A DNA stretch of 58,406 nucleotides from positions 1-58,406 of the forward strand of contig CAYGCQ010000006.1 of NCBI GenBank assembly GCA_964348455.1, written 5' to 3'. Below, one piece after another: positions 8,017-15,505 of the stretch (positions are counted from its first letter, which is position 1; each line of letters starts with the position of its first letter). Position numbers and translations under genes: made by a program. Source of the DNA: UBA10133 sp964348455. Its GTDB lineage: Bacteria; Patescibacteriota; Microgenomatia; UBA1400; MFAQ01. The notes below the pieces were generated by a model. That model saw only the letters and a list, made by a program, of their open reading frames with translations. It was not told the origin of the DNA and did not search any database.

Positions 8017-8547
8017 ATGGTTAAGAGTAACGATTCAAAACCGAAAGTGTTTCCTTTATTTACGGAGCAGTGGGCAGCCTGGCTTTTTTTACCACTAAGA
8101 CTTTGGTTGGGGTGGCAATGGATTGAGGCTGGTTGGCATAAAATTGTCTCGCCAGCTTGGATGGTTTCTGGTGTCGCACTTCAGGGATACTGGACGAAGG
8201 CAGTTGTCCTGGTTGATGGTAAAGGTCCGATCACATATGACTGGTACCGATCATTTATTCAATTTTTGTTAGACAGTCAATCTCATGTCTGGTTCGCTAA
8301 ATTCGTTGTGATAGGGGAACTGGCTGTTGGTATTGCACTTATTTTAGGCGCATTTGTTGGAGTTTCTGCATTTTTTGGGGCTCTTATGAACTGGAACTAC
8401 ATGATGGCAGGAACTGCCTCTACTAACCCAATGTTATTTTTAATTTCGATTTTACTGATGCTGGGCTGGAGAGTTGCCGGGTACATTGGTATGGACTATT
8501 TTATTTTGAACTGGACCAAGAGTGTTTTTAAGCGCTGGAGAAGGTAA
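8017..8547 (+). CDS. DoxX/DoxD-like membrane protein
   Basis: 176 residues with about four membrane helices. The N-terminal LPLRLWLGWQWIEAGWHKI resembles the DoxX family (R-x-x-x-G-x-x-W-x-x-x-G-x-x-K), as does ELAVGIALILGAFVGVSAFF. DoxX/DoxD proteins are linked to quinone- or thiosulfate-related redox functions and oxidative stress. Its exact role here is unknown. ychF follows within 9 nt, with its own leaderless-type promoter overlapping the stop of this gene. Confidence 0.75.
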   Translation: MVKSNDSKPKVFPLFTEQWAAWLFLPLRLWLGWQWIEAGWHKIVSPAWMVSGVALQGYWTKAVVLVDGKGPITYDWYRSFIQFLLDSQSHVWFAKFVVIGELAVGIALILGAFVGVSAFFGALMNWNYMMAGTASTNPMLFLISILLMLGWRVAGYIGMDYFILNWTKSVFKRWRR

Positions 8548-8556
8548 AATAGAGGA

Positions 8557-9624
8557 ATGAGTTTAAAGGTTGGAATAGTAGGTTTACCAAATGTCGGGAA
8601 GTCGACACTGTTTAATGCTTTGTTAAAAAGGCAGCAAGCTTTGGTGGCCAATTACCCTTTTGCCACCATAGAGCCAAATGTGGGTATCGTCGAAGTTCCA
8701 GATGAACGCCTGAAAACTTTGGCAAAGTTATCTAAAAGCGTAAAAATTGTGCCAGCCACGGTGGAGTTTGTAGATATTGCGGGTTTAGTCGCCGGAGCTG
8801 CAACAGGAGCTGGATTAGGAAACAAGTTCTTGACGCACATACGTGAAGTCGATGTGATTTTACAAGTTTTAAGGGATTTTAGAGATTCAGAAATTGTCAA
8901 AGAGGGGAGTGTTGACCCAAAAACAGATTATGAAGTAATTGAAACTGAGCTAATTTTGAAAGATTTAGAAACGGTAAGTAAGGTTAGGGAAAATAAAGAT
9001 CTACGTCAAAAGGGAATGGAGAAGAAAAGGGGAGTAGTGGAGAAACTTTATGAAGGATTAAATGTTGGTGTCCCGGCCAGGATGATTCTTACCGACGAAG
9101 GTGAGATTTCATTGGCTCAGGATTTGTTTCTGCTTACAATGAAGAAGGAGATTCAAGTCTTCAATGTGAGTGAGGACGATAGCCGACTTAAACTGGATTC
9201 CGGGTCGGAGCCCGGAATGACAAACGAAGGTATTTATATTTGTGCAAAGGTAGAGTCTGAGCTGTCCAGCTTGACCGAAGAGGACGCTAAGGTTTACATG
9301 ACAGACCTGGGAATCAAGGAATCCGGACTGGATAAGCTAATCAAGAAGGCTTACGAGGCTCTAGGGCTTATAAGCTTCCTGACCACAGGAATCACTGAGA
9401 GTAGGGCTTGGACCATAGAGAGAGGGACTAAGGCGCCTCAGGCTGCGGCTGTGATCCATACCGACTTCGAGAAGAAGTTTATCAAGGCTAAGGTCTGTGG
9501 CTACGATGATTTTGTGGCTTGCGGAGGCTGGAAAGAAGGGGCGGAGAAGGGTAAGGTGAGGTTTGAGGGTAAGGAGTATGTCATGAAAGACGGAGACGTG
9601 GTCGAGTTTATGGTAGGAGCGTAA
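8557..9624 (+). CDS. ychF: Ribosome-binding P-loop ATPase YchF (Obg family)
   Basis: YchF/Ola1. G1 is GLPNVGKST, G3 DIAGLVAGA with GAGLGNKFLTHIREVD, and the C-terminal TGS-like domain contains GLISFLTTG and the AAVIHTDFEKKFIKA signature. TAAAAT (8545-8550) ends 6 nt before the ATG. Odd feature: residues ~213-222 (LDSGSEPGMT) are encoded by a copy of the palindromic GTCAT/CCAG repeat, inserted in frame in the region that normally links the nucleotide-binding domain to the strand ISAK-like (here YICAKVE). The frame stays open to a full-length end at 355 residues. Confidence 0.95.
   Translation: MSLKVGIVGLPNVGKSTLFNALLKRQQALVANYPFATIEPNVGIVEVPDERLKTLAKLSKSVKIVPATVEFVDIAGLVAGAATGAGLGNKFLTHIREVDVILQVLRDFRDSEIVKEGSVDPKTDYEVIETELILKDLETVSKVRENKDLRQKGMEKKRGVVEKLYEGLNVGVPARMILTDEGEISLAQDLFLLTMKKEIQVFNVSEDDSRLKLDSGSEPGMTNEGIYICAKVESELSSLTEEDAKVYMTDLGIKESGLDKLIKKAYEALGLISFLTTGITESRAWTIERGTKAPQAAAVIHTDFEKKFIKAKVCGYDDFVACGGWKEGAEKGKVRFEGKEYVMKDGDVVEFMVGA
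9193..9221. repeat. Palindromic repeat copy inside ychF
   Basis: CTGGATTCC...GGAATGAC, 29 nt, with inner stem ATTCCGGG/CCCGGAAT around a 6-nt loop. Same family as the copies at 5422-5483 and 19812-19837. It is in frame and keeps ychF open. Confidence 0.8.
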
Positions 9625-9628
9625 GCAG

Positions 9629-9686
9629 CCTATAACTTGACTTTATGCGTAAAGTGTGATATATTAAGCCGTTATACATCCTTTGA
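9629..9686 (+). repeat. Duplicated promoter-leader block, copy 1
   Basis: 58 nt that recur at 10608-10665 with only 3 mismatches. It contains a complete promoter, TTGACT (9637-9642), 17-nt spacer, TATATT (9660-9665), plus about 20 nt of the transcribed leader. Confidence 0.85.
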
Positions 9687-9702
9687 TAATCTATTTTGTT
9701 TG

Positions 9703-9717
9703 TTGCCAAGGAGGCAA
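9703..9717 (+). promoter_or_regulatory. SD inside a small hairpin
   Basis: TTGCC/GGCAA closes a 5-nt loop AAGGA, so the SD AAGGAGG (9708-9714) is half in the loop and half in the stem, ending 4 nt before the ATG at 9719. A similar arrangement precedes the gene at 10697. Confidence 0.5.
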
Positions 9718-9718
9718 A

Positions 9719-10009
9719 ATGTTAGCCATCTTAATGCTCGTTCTGCATAGCGGATCGTTCGTTTTAAACGGGATTACCGCTTCGCTGCTGGTAGCCCTTA
9801 TGGTAGTTTCGGTGCTGAGATTTTTGACTCTGGTGAGAGTGAACTTTCATTTTTCAAACGGAACCACCTTGAAAGTTCGAGATGGGTTTTTGTGGTCCAT
9901 TTATTGGGACCATGAAGGGAGTTGGTCAAAAGTCAACATTGCGCTCCTTGTGATGCTGGCAGTTGCAGTCATTTTTGAGGCAGCCTACTTTCTTGTTTTT
10001 CTAGCTTAA
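9719..10009 (+). CDS. Small membrane protein, 96 residues
   Basis: No family recognised. ATG 9719 is chosen over 9683 because of the SD AAGGAGG. Hydrophobic helices lie at about residues 2-35 (LMLVLHSGSFVLNGITASLL) and 73-96, with a polar middle (HFSNGTTLKVRDGF). It is first in a two-gene unit with 10020, driven by the duplicated promoter block. Confidence 0.75.
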   Translation: MLAILMLVLHSGSFVLNGITASLLVALMVVSVLRFLTLVRVNFHFSNGTTLKVRDGFLWSIYWDHEGSWSKVNIALLVMLAVAVIFEAAYFLVFLA

Positions 10010-10019
10010 GGAGGTATTT

Positions 10020-10475
10020 GTGAAAATTCGAAAAAGATATTCAAGTCCGCTGGCCTTGATCTTATGCTTCCTGGGATTATGCTTCACCTTCATGAATCTT
10101 CCCTTGGTCGCGTTTATTTCCTTCCTCTTGATTTGGTTCTATGCAACAGAAGTGTGTGAGGATCCGACCGAGACCGTAAAAGTTTCCGAGATGCTTCGTG
10201 CCATATTAAGAATGTTGCCGTATCAAGCGTTGGTGGTGGCAGTAGTCTTTGTAGTGTCAGGTCTTTTTCTTGGATCAGTGTTCCTAGACCTGGTAATTGG
10301 CATATTGGTTGTATCTTGGTTCGTTTTTTCGATCTATTTGCCAATTATGGTATCAAAGAGCCGTACCTGGTATTTCGATAACCATATTTTCGTGGTTATC
10401 GGGTACATGCTGCTTTGTGTGGCTGCGATGTTTTTGATCGGCCCTTTCTCTTTTCACTTGGTTTATGGTTTCTAG
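10020..10475 (+). CDS. Polytopic membrane protein, 151 residues
   Basis: Unrecognised family. GTG start with SD AAGGAGG 5 nt upstream. It has about four to five hydrophobic segments (residues 11-44, 65-110, 120-150) and a basic N-terminus (MKIRKRYSS) suggesting a cytoplasmic N-terminus. It lies 10 nt after the 9719 gene and is followed by a terminator, so the two form one operon. Confidence 0.75.
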   Translation: MKIRKRYSSPLALILCFLGLCFTFMNLPLVAFISFLLIWFYATEVCEDPTETVKVSEMLRAILRMLPYQALVVAVVFVVSGLFLGSVFLDLVIGILVVSWFVFSIYLPIMVSKSRTWYFDNHIFVVIGYMLLCVAAMFLIGPFSFHLVYGF

Positions 10476-10482
10476 TTTAATA

Positions 10483-10512
10483 AGCTCTTCCGGTTGGGAG
10501 AGCTATTTTTTT
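10483..10512 (+). terminator. Terminator of the 9719-10475 operon
   Basis: AGCTCTTCC/GGGAGAGCT stem (one G-U) with a GGTT loop, followed by ATTTTTTT. Confidence 0.85.
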
Positions 10513-10607
10513 ATATATATGAGCTGTTAGTCTTGTCCGAAGTCGAAGAGGGGATGCTTGGTATGGCTTGGGCGTTAAAAAAAGGTCTAAGGCGCCTCTG
10601 GTGATGT

Positions 10608-10665
10608 CCTATAACTTGACTTTGTGCTTAAAGTGTGATATATTAAGCCGTTAAACATCCTTTGA
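10608..10665 (+). repeat. Duplicated promoter-leader block, copy 2
   Basis: 55 of 58 nt are identical to 9629-9686. TTGACT (10616-10621), 17-nt spacer, TATATT (10639-10644). It drives the second small membrane-protein operon. Confidence 0.85.
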
Positions 10666-10696
10666 AATTCAAATCTTTTGTGCCTGGAGGCAAAAA

Positions 10697-10981
10697 ATGA
10701 ACAAGTCGAAGTTGTTTGGAATTCAATTTGCAGTATTCGCAGTGCTGTTAATTATTGCAGCGGTGATTTCTCCGGCAGGTAATCCGGTTTTTTTAATCCC
10801 TGCCGGCTTGATCTGGGTCATTGTCGCTGTGATTTGTGCCGGATATATCGAAGTTCTTGATCGGACGGCATTCGATAATAAAGTTTCCTGGAACAAAATT
10901 GTAATATACTTTGCCATCATGCTCATTCTCAACGGAGCAGGGATGGTTTTTATCCTTGCAATTGTTGGCTTAATCGTTTAG
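10697..10981 (+). CDS. Small membrane protein, 94 residues
   Basis: Unknown family. Three hydrophobic stretches: about residues 8-25, 30-50 and 70-94. The SD GGAGG is 6 nt upstream, within the short inverted repeat TGCC/GGCA. It is no clear paralogue of the 9719 protein although the promoters are duplicates. First gene of a unit with 11008. Confidence 0.75.
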   Translation: MNKSKLFGIQFAVFAVLLIIAAVISPAGNPVFLIPAGLIWVIVAVICAGYIEVLDRTAFDNKVSWNKIVIYFAIMLILNGAGMVFILAIVGLIV

Positions 10982-11007
10982 CTCGACTTACTGAATCGGA
11001 GGTATAA

Positions 11008-11244
11008 ATGATAATCTTTGTTATCTGCGCTTATATCATTCCTACTATCGGCATAGCGATCAAGTTCCATTGGCTGGTAGCTGTGATTCTGTTTCTCTGC
11101 CACGCCTCTGATGGCTGCACATTGAAGGGTCTGGCGTGGCTTGTCTGGGTGATACTTGCACTTGTTTCCTTGCCCGCGTTGGGTGGGGCTATGGTGTTCC
11201 CGATTGTCGCCTGGGTTATCTTGCTTCTTGCTCTCGGTAGTTGA
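11008..11244 (+). CDS. Small membrane protein, 78 residues
   Basis: Unknown family, almost entirely hydrophobic (two to three helices) with a polar turn HASDGCTLKG in the middle. SD GGAGG precedes ATG by 6 nt. It follows the 10697 gene by 26 nt and is closed by a terminator. The shape, two hairpin-like helices around a short loop, recalls small holin-like or pore-like proteins, but nothing specific supports that. Confidence 0.72.
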   Translation: MIIFVICAYIIPTIGIAIKFHWLVAVILFLCHASDGCTLKGLAWLVWVILALVSLPALGGAMVFPIVAWVILLLALGS

Positions 11245-11250
11245 TCTTAA

Positions 11251-11280
11251 AAGTGCTCCTGATTAGGGGCACTTTTTTTT
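11251..11280 (+). terminator. Terminator of the 10697-11244 operon
   Basis: AAGTGCTCCT/AGGGGCACTT stem (one G-U), loop GATT, followed by a run of T. Confidence 0.88.
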
Positions 11281-11370
11281 GTAAAAAAACGCCCTCAATG
11301 ACGAACGGTTGGGCATATTATTCAGTAGTAGAATTGATCAATAATCCCTTTGAAATTTTGAGGAGGAACC

Positions 11371-11703
11371 ATGCCCATAATTACTTATGTGAGAGAAAAA
11401 GACGAGCGAGTGCCAGCAAGATGCTGGGATACGAGATTCTATTGGAACGTGCTCGAAATATTACCCGCAAAAGAAGATGGTACTCAAGAAGCCAGGGTGG
11501 AGATTGCGATTTTTGATAATGAGGCGTCGGATCGTGTCGAAGTGGCGATTTGGTTTCACAATGAGATCGTCCACCACCATATGAACTGGTACAAACCCAT
11601 CTTTGAAGAATGGAAGGGTTTGATGTCAGTCGAGGAAATGGAAAAATATACCTTAAGAGAAAAGGAAGATGATCTTTATTACTCCCGTATGAATTATTTA
11701 TAA
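11371..11703 (+). CDS. Hypothetical soluble protein, 110 residues
   Basis: Unknown family. Strong SD GAGGAGG 4 nt before ATG. The protein is acidic and soluble with aromatic- and His-rich stretches (FHNEIVHHHMNWYKPIF) and no signal peptide. It stands alone between two terminators. The triple His could bind metal; that is speculation. Confidence 0.65.
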   Translation: MPIITYVREKDERVPARCWDTRFYWNVLEILPAKEDGTQEARVEIAIFDNEASDRVEVAIWFHNEIVHHHMNWYKPIFEEWKGLMSVEEMEKYTLREKEDDLYYSRMNYL

Positions 11704-11719
11704 GAGGTGAGTGCTTAGG

Positions 11720-11742
11720 CCCTAGAGCAATCTAGGGTATTT
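11720..11742 (+). terminator. Terminator after the 11371 gene
   Basis: Perfect 7-bp stem CCCTAGA/TCTAGGG, loop GCAA, followed by TATTTTT. Confidence 0.85.
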
Positions 11743-11777
11743 TTGTGCCTTAAGAAGCACGGGGAGGCTATCTGTAG

Positions 11778-11831
11778 TAAAATAGCCAAGTTCCGCCTTA
11801 AAGGCGAGATAAATTAATAAAAACAAAATTT
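11778..11831 (+). promoter_or_regulatory. rpsF promoter and short leader with hairpin
   Basis: TAAAAT (11778-11783) can serve as -10. The ~40-nt leader holds a small hairpin, CGCC/GGCG with loop TTAAA (11794-11806), preceded by TTC. In many bacteria the rpsF leader binds S6:S18 for feedback; whether this hairpin does so is not shown. Confidence 0.35.
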
Positions 11832-12152
11832 GTGAAAAAAACAAAGACAACCGACCAAAAACCGTCCATGGGCGTCGTAAACAAGTACGAGCTCGTTGTC
11901 ATTTACCCCGCCTCCGAGAATGATCTTGGAGCAGAAAAACAGATCTCAGAGAAGTGCAAGAAGCGCTCTCTTAAGGTTGTTGAAGTGGATAAATGGGGAA
12001 CGAAGACCATGGCATACGAAATTAATAAACAGAGCCGAGGCTACTATCTAAAGCTAATGCTTGAGGGTACTGCTGAGTCTGCCCAGCTTCTAGAGAAAGA
12101 CTTGCAGATGGATGATAAGATGCTAAGATTTTTATTGATTAGGATTAAATAA
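11832..12152 (+). CDS. rpsF: Ribosomal protein bS6
   Basis: 106 residues; pairs with S18 on the 30S platform. The core YELVVIYPASEND, the KWGTKTMAYEINKQSRGYY strand and the end MLRFLLIRIK fit S6. The GTG start gives a 12-residue lysine-rich N-terminal extension; the internal ATG at codon 13 is an alternative. No SD. It leads the rpsF-ssb-rpsR operon, an order conserved across bacteria. Confidence 0.93.
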   Translation: MKKTKTTDQKPSMGVVNKYELVVIYPASENDLGAEKQISEKCKKRSLKVVEVDKWGTKTMAYEINKQSRGYYLKLMLEGTAESAQLLEKDLQMDDKMLRFLLIRIK

Positions 12153-12158
12153 CTAGAT

Positions 12159-12635
12159 ATGAGCACAAGAAGTTTAAACAGAGTTACCCTTATTGGAAAC
12201 CTTACACGTGACCCGGAACTTAAATACACCCCTCAAGGTACTGCAGTATGTACCTTTGGGTTAGCTACTAATCGTGAGTGGTCTGATTCTTCAGGCCAAA
12301 AGCAAGAAGGTGTTGAGTTTCATAGGATTGTTGCTTGGGGAAAATTGGGAGAGATATGTAGTCAGCTCCTGATCAAAGGCCAAAAAGCTTTTGTAGAGGG
12401 CAGATTGCAGACTAGGCAGTGGAAGACCCAAGATGGAGGAGATCGTCAGATTACCGAAGTGGTAATCGATGAGATGATTGCTTTGAATACTCCAAAAGGC
12501 TCAAGTGAGTCTTATGAGCCCAATTACGTGGCTACCGAAACTAAGGCTGCTGAGCCCGTTTCACCTGCTGAAGAAGTTTTTTCGTCTGATACAAAAGGCG
12601 ATGTCAAAGACAACACCGATGAGATACCGTTTTAA
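12159..12635 (+). CDS. ssb: Single-stranded DNA-binding protein
   Basis: OB-fold SSB of 158 residues. The N-terminal RVTLIGNLTRDPELKYTPQG and FHRIVAWGKLGEICSQLLIKG are diagnostic. A disordered Glu/Ser-rich tail ends in the acidic tip DEIPF, which recruits replication and repair proteins. It lies 6 nt after rpsF and 18 nt before rpsR. No SD despite its place inside an operon. Confidence 0.96.
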   Translation: MSTRSLNRVTLIGNLTRDPELKYTPQGTAVCTFGLATNREWSDSSGQKQEGVEFHRIVAWGKLGEICSQLLIKGQKAFVEGRLQTRQWKTQDGGDRQITEVVIDEMIALNTPKGSSESYEPNYVATETKAAEPVSPAEEVFSSDTKGDVKDNTDEIPF

Positions 12636-12653
12636 AATTAAATATAAAGAAAA

Positions 12654-12884
12654 ATGATAAAAAAGAAAAAAATTAGAAAATCAAGTAAACCTTGTCCTTT
12701 CTGTATAAAAAAGGCTGAACCTGTTTATTTTGACCTAGAATCTATCGCGATAGGAATTTCTCCCAAAAAGAGAATTGTGTCTCGATGGACAACTGGTGTT
12801 TGTGAAAAACACCAACTAAGATTGGCCCGCGCGATTAAAAGAGCAAGGCATCTGGCTTTGCTACCGTTTACCGACAGGGTTTAA
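12654..12884 (+). CDS. rpsR: Ribosomal protein bS18 (zinc-binding form)
   Basis: 76 residues. IGISPKKRIVSRWTTGVCEKHQLRLARAIKRARHLALLPFT is the S18 core (given here in parts: residues ~33-71). CPFC near residue 14 and CEKH near 49 give a four-ligand zinc site, the C+ form. Partner of S6, encoded at the start of the operon. Confidence 0.95.
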   Translation: MIKKKKIRKSSKPCPFCIKKAEPVYFDLESIAIGISPKKRIVSRWTTGVCEKHQLRLARAIKRARHLALLPFTDRV

Positions 12885-12911
12885 ATTAGTAAAAATATCA
12901 GTGTTCTGCCC

Positions 12912-14129
12912 ATGAAATTGAAAGTTGTACGACAGTATTTAGTCGGTGTTATCTTAGTATCCGCCATTGCTTTGGGGGGATATAGGTTTGGAGTGTATAG
13001 TACTCAGAAAAATTTTGAAAACTTTTCCGAAGTTGATACTAGGGCGATGAATGAGGTTTTGGTTGAGTTAAAAAAGAATTACCTTAAGCCTGAAGACATT
13101 GATAGTAAGAAGTTGATGTATGGTGCTGCTGCCGGCATGACTGCTTCTCTGGGAGATCCTTACACATCTTTTTTTCCTCCAGTAGAAAACTCTCGGAACA
13201 AAGAAGACCTTCAGGGTGAGTTTGGTGGTGTTGGTATTCAGTTGGGGTTTATTGATCATACCTTGGCCGTTATGGCTCCTTTGAAAGATACACCAGCTTT
13301 TAAGGCAGGTATAAAGGCTGGGGATTTAATTTTAAAAATCATTGATGAGAAGAACTCTGTTTCTAAAGACACCAATGACCTGACAATAGAAGATGCTGTA
13401 AATCTTATCCGCGGCGAGAAAGGATCTTCTGTAACTCTAACCATTTTTAGAGAGTCTGAGAAAAAATCCAGAGATGTTGTTTTGGTAAGAGGTGTTATCT
13501 CTGTGCCATCTACCGAGCTCGAGTGGCTGGAAAATGATAAATTTGCTTTAATTAGAGTTAATAAATTTGGAGAGCAGACTCTAGGTGAATGGGAGAAGAT
13601 AGTCGCAGAAGTTAAAGATAAAAATGCCAAAGGAGTTATTTTAGATTTGAGAAATAATCCTGGTGGCTATCTTCAGAGAGCTGTAGATCTCGGAAGCGAG
13701 TTTATTGCTGATGGGGTGATTGTCAAGCAAAGAGACCGTAACAGAACCGAGGTTTCTAATGTAGATCGAGAGGGAAAATTAATAGGTATGCCTCTTGTAG
13801 TCCTGGTAAATAAAGGTTCCGCTAGTGCATCAGAAATATTAGCCGGAGCTCTTCGGGAAAGACTTGGAACAAAGCTTGTAGGTGAGAATAGCTTTGGAAA
13901 GGGGACTGTTCAGGAGCCTGAAGACTTCAGTGACGGTTCTTCTCTGCATGTAACCATTGCCGAGTGGCTGTTGCCGTCAGGAGAAAATATCCACGGTGTG
14001 GGTTTGGCTCCGGATGTAGAAGTCGAATATATTCCAAATGAAGAGGATTTGACTGTGGACAATCAGGTAGATAAGGCCTTAGAAGTGTTGAAGGCGGAAA
14101 TAATAAAGCCTGTGGTTAGCACTAGGTAA
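12912..14129 (+). CDS. C-terminal processing peptidase (S41/CtpA type)
   Basis: 405 residues: N-terminal membrane anchor (residues ~9-27, YLVGVILVSAIALGGYRFG), a PDZ domain (~95-190, with GEFGGVGIQLG and PAFKAGIKAGD), and an S41 serine protease domain. The Ser-Lys dyad lies in NKGSASASEI and GENSFGKGTVQ. Family members cleave the C-termini of exported proteins. The gene follows rpsR by 27 nt and is followed by a strong terminator; no SD. The active site faces outside the membrane. Confidence 0.94.
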   Translation: MKLKVVRQYLVGVILVSAIALGGYRFGVYSTQKNFENFSEVDTRAMNEVLVELKKNYLKPEDIDSKKLMYGAAAGMTASLGDPYTSFFPPVENSRNKEDLQGEFGGVGIQLGFIDHTLAVMAPLKDTPAFKAGIKAGDLILKIIDEKNSVSKDTNDLTIEDAVNLIRGEKGSSVTLTIFRESEKKSRDVVLVRGVISVPSTELEWLENDKFALIRVNKFGEQTLGEWEKIVAEVKDKNAKGVILDLRNNPGGYLQRAVDLGSEFIADGVIVKQRDRNRTEVSNVDREGKLIGMPLVVLVNKGSASASEILAGALRERLGTKLVGENSFGKGTVQEPEDFSDGSSLHVTIAEWLLPSGENIHGVGLAPDVEVEYIPNEEDLTVDNQVDKALEVLKAEIIKPVVSTR

Positions 14130-14148
14130 TCGCTTATTTTGAATATTT

Positions 14149-14176
14149 AAAAACCCCGCCAAATGGCGGGGTTTTT
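14149..14176. terminator. Bidirectional terminator
   Basis: AAAAACCCCGCC/GGCGGGGTTTTT, 12-bp perfect stem with loop AAAT. It separates the converging ctp and M48 peptidase genes. Confidence 0.92.
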
Positions 14177-14178
14177 GG

Positions 14179-15033
14179 TTATTCTTCTTCCCATTTTTTG
14201 ATAAGTTTTATCCTGGTATTTGGATACAAATGAATTCCATCCGGGACTTTAAAATCTCCCGGTAATTCGCTTAAAAAATACCTCAAGCTTTTTCCATGTC
14301 CGATATTGACTGCGAATTTGTCGCAGGCTACTTCTAATATTAGGAGAGGGAGACCCGTGGTCATAATTGAGATATATCCCACCAAAATAAGTGCCGGGAA
14401 AAATAGCCACCAGTTTATAAGCCCAATTGACATAGATATAAATATTGTCAACGCATTTCTGGGTATTGATGTAAGTTTTAATATTACTTGTATCCAGGTT
14501 GTCCATTTGGAAGATATCAAATGACCAACTTCGTGAGCTAAAACACCCATAAGTTCCTCATCCGATAGTTCTGTTAGCAGCCACTTTGAAATATACAAAC
14601 CCTTCTTTTTTCCCGCTAGATTGACAACGACTCTGTATTTATGGTTTAGACTAATCGCTTTGTAATTATTGAGATAAATATAGTAGGTAAGATTAAAATT
14701 TATGCCAAGCTTTTTATAAACTACTGAAAGAACTCTGTCTAATTTCTTTTTAGCTTCGATCTCATCGATAGATAGCTCGGCTTGTTGCACGTTCGAAGAT
14801 ATTTTTTTGTATCCCAGGTATTTATCTCCATTTTTGCCTCTAATTAAATGGAATGCTGTGGTTACTATTATCCATGTTAATGGTAAACCCAAATACCATA
14901 AGGGCCAACTGTGGAAATTGATAAAATATAGAGCAATTTTGCATAGAAAATAGAAAAAAAGGGGGTAGACTATTAGGGAAAAGAAGGACAGAAGTGAGTA
15001 CTTAAAAAAATGTAGCCGGTAGTTGGTCTCCAA
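14179..15033 (-). CDS. M48-family membrane zinc metalloprotease (HtpX-like)
   Basis: Two N-terminal helices (FSLIVYPLFFYFLCKIALY and WPLWYLGLPLTWIIVTTAF), then the zinc motif HEVGH in VLAHEVGHLISS, two more helices, and the third ligand in EVACDKFA. PNTRIKLIKKWEEE closes the protein. HtpX-like enzymes degrade damaged membrane proteins. TTG at 15033 is chosen because AGGAGG lies 5 nt upstream; the longer in-frame TTG at 15078 overlaps two TATAAT boxes and is unlikely. 284 residues. Confidence 0.88.
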   Translation of the reverse strand: METNYRLHFFKYSLLSFFSLIVYPLFFYFLCKIALYFINFHSWPLWYLGLPLTWIIVTTAFHLIRGKNGDKYLGYKKISSNVQQAELSIDEIEAKKKLDRVLSVVYKKLGINFNLTYYIYLNNYKAISLNHKYRVVVNLAGKKKGLYISKWLLTELSDEELMGVLAHEVGHLISSKWTTWIQVILKLTSIPRNALTIFISMSIGLINWWLFFPALILVGYISIMTTGLPLLILEVACDKFAVNIGHGKSLRYFLSELPGDFKVPDGIHLYPNTRIKLIKKWEEE

Positions 15034-15059
15034 TGGAGCCTCCTGATGTAAAGGATGGA

Positions 15060-15096
15060 CTTTATAAGTCTGCGGCAATTATATCAAATTATATCA
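15060..15096 (-). promoter_or_regulatory. Promoter region of the M48 peptidase gene
   Basis: On the minus strand the stretch TTGATATAATTTGATATAAT carries two overlapping TATAAT boxes, 40-50 nt before the TTG start. No clear -35 is seen for either. Confidence 0.5.
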
Positions 15097-15119
15097 ACAT
15101 GTGTAATATAGGCACAAAA

Positions 15120-15140
15120 AACTCCCCATGGTAGGGGAGT
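15120..15140 (-). terminator. Terminator of the 15148 gene
   Basis: ACTCCCC/GGGGAGT stem, followed on the minus strand by TTTTTT. Confidence 0.85.
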
Positions 15141-15147
15141 AGTGAAG

Positions 15148-15414
15148 CTATTTTTTGGGAGTCCGAAACCCATTGGCTTGGACAAAGCCGTAGATGACGT
15201 TGATGATTATGATGGCGATGTACTCATCTAACAGTCCGGGGATGAAGATACCGACTGCAAGTGCAACGCCAATGGATATTAACATAACGAAAAGGGCAGC
15301 CCAGTTGAAGCGTGGTCGTTCAGGTAGTGATTCAGGGGAAGGCTCAATCTCAACACGATTGGCGCTGCGGCCGTGATCCATTAGATCTAAATCATCCTTA
15401 CTAAAATTTTCCAT
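15148..15414 (-). CDS. Small membrane protein, 88 residues
   Basis: Unknown family. An acidic soluble N-terminus (~38 residues, with SPESLPERPRF) precedes two helices (WAALFVMLISIGVALAVGIF and EYIAIIIINVIYGFVQA) and a basic tail RTPKK. SD GGAGG lies 9 nt before the ATG. It is monocistronic, flanked by its own terminator, between two membrane protease genes on the same strand. Confidence 0.75.
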   Translation of the reverse strand: MENFSKDDLDLMDHGRSANRVEIEPSPESLPERPRFNWAALFVMLISIGVALAVGIFIPGLLDEYIAIIIINVIYGFVQANGFRTPKK

Positions 15415-15476
15415 TTAAAGTTCCTCCGTTGTTTTAGGATAGTTGAATTTTAACATGTTGAATTTTGATAAATAAA

Positions 15477-15501
15477 AACCGGTCGCCTCAGGCGACCGGT
15501 T
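15477..15501 (-). terminator. Terminator of the CPBP protease gene
   Basis: AACCGGTCGCC/GGCGACCGGTT, perfect 11-bp stem with a 3-nt loop, followed on the minus strand by TTTTATT. Confidence 0.9.
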
Positions 15502-15505
15502 AGGA

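Noticed and set aside
11793..11806. S6:S18 riboregulator in the rpsF leader
   Set aside because: The hairpin is short and I cannot match the bulged CCG core with certainty; left as a leader hairpin only.
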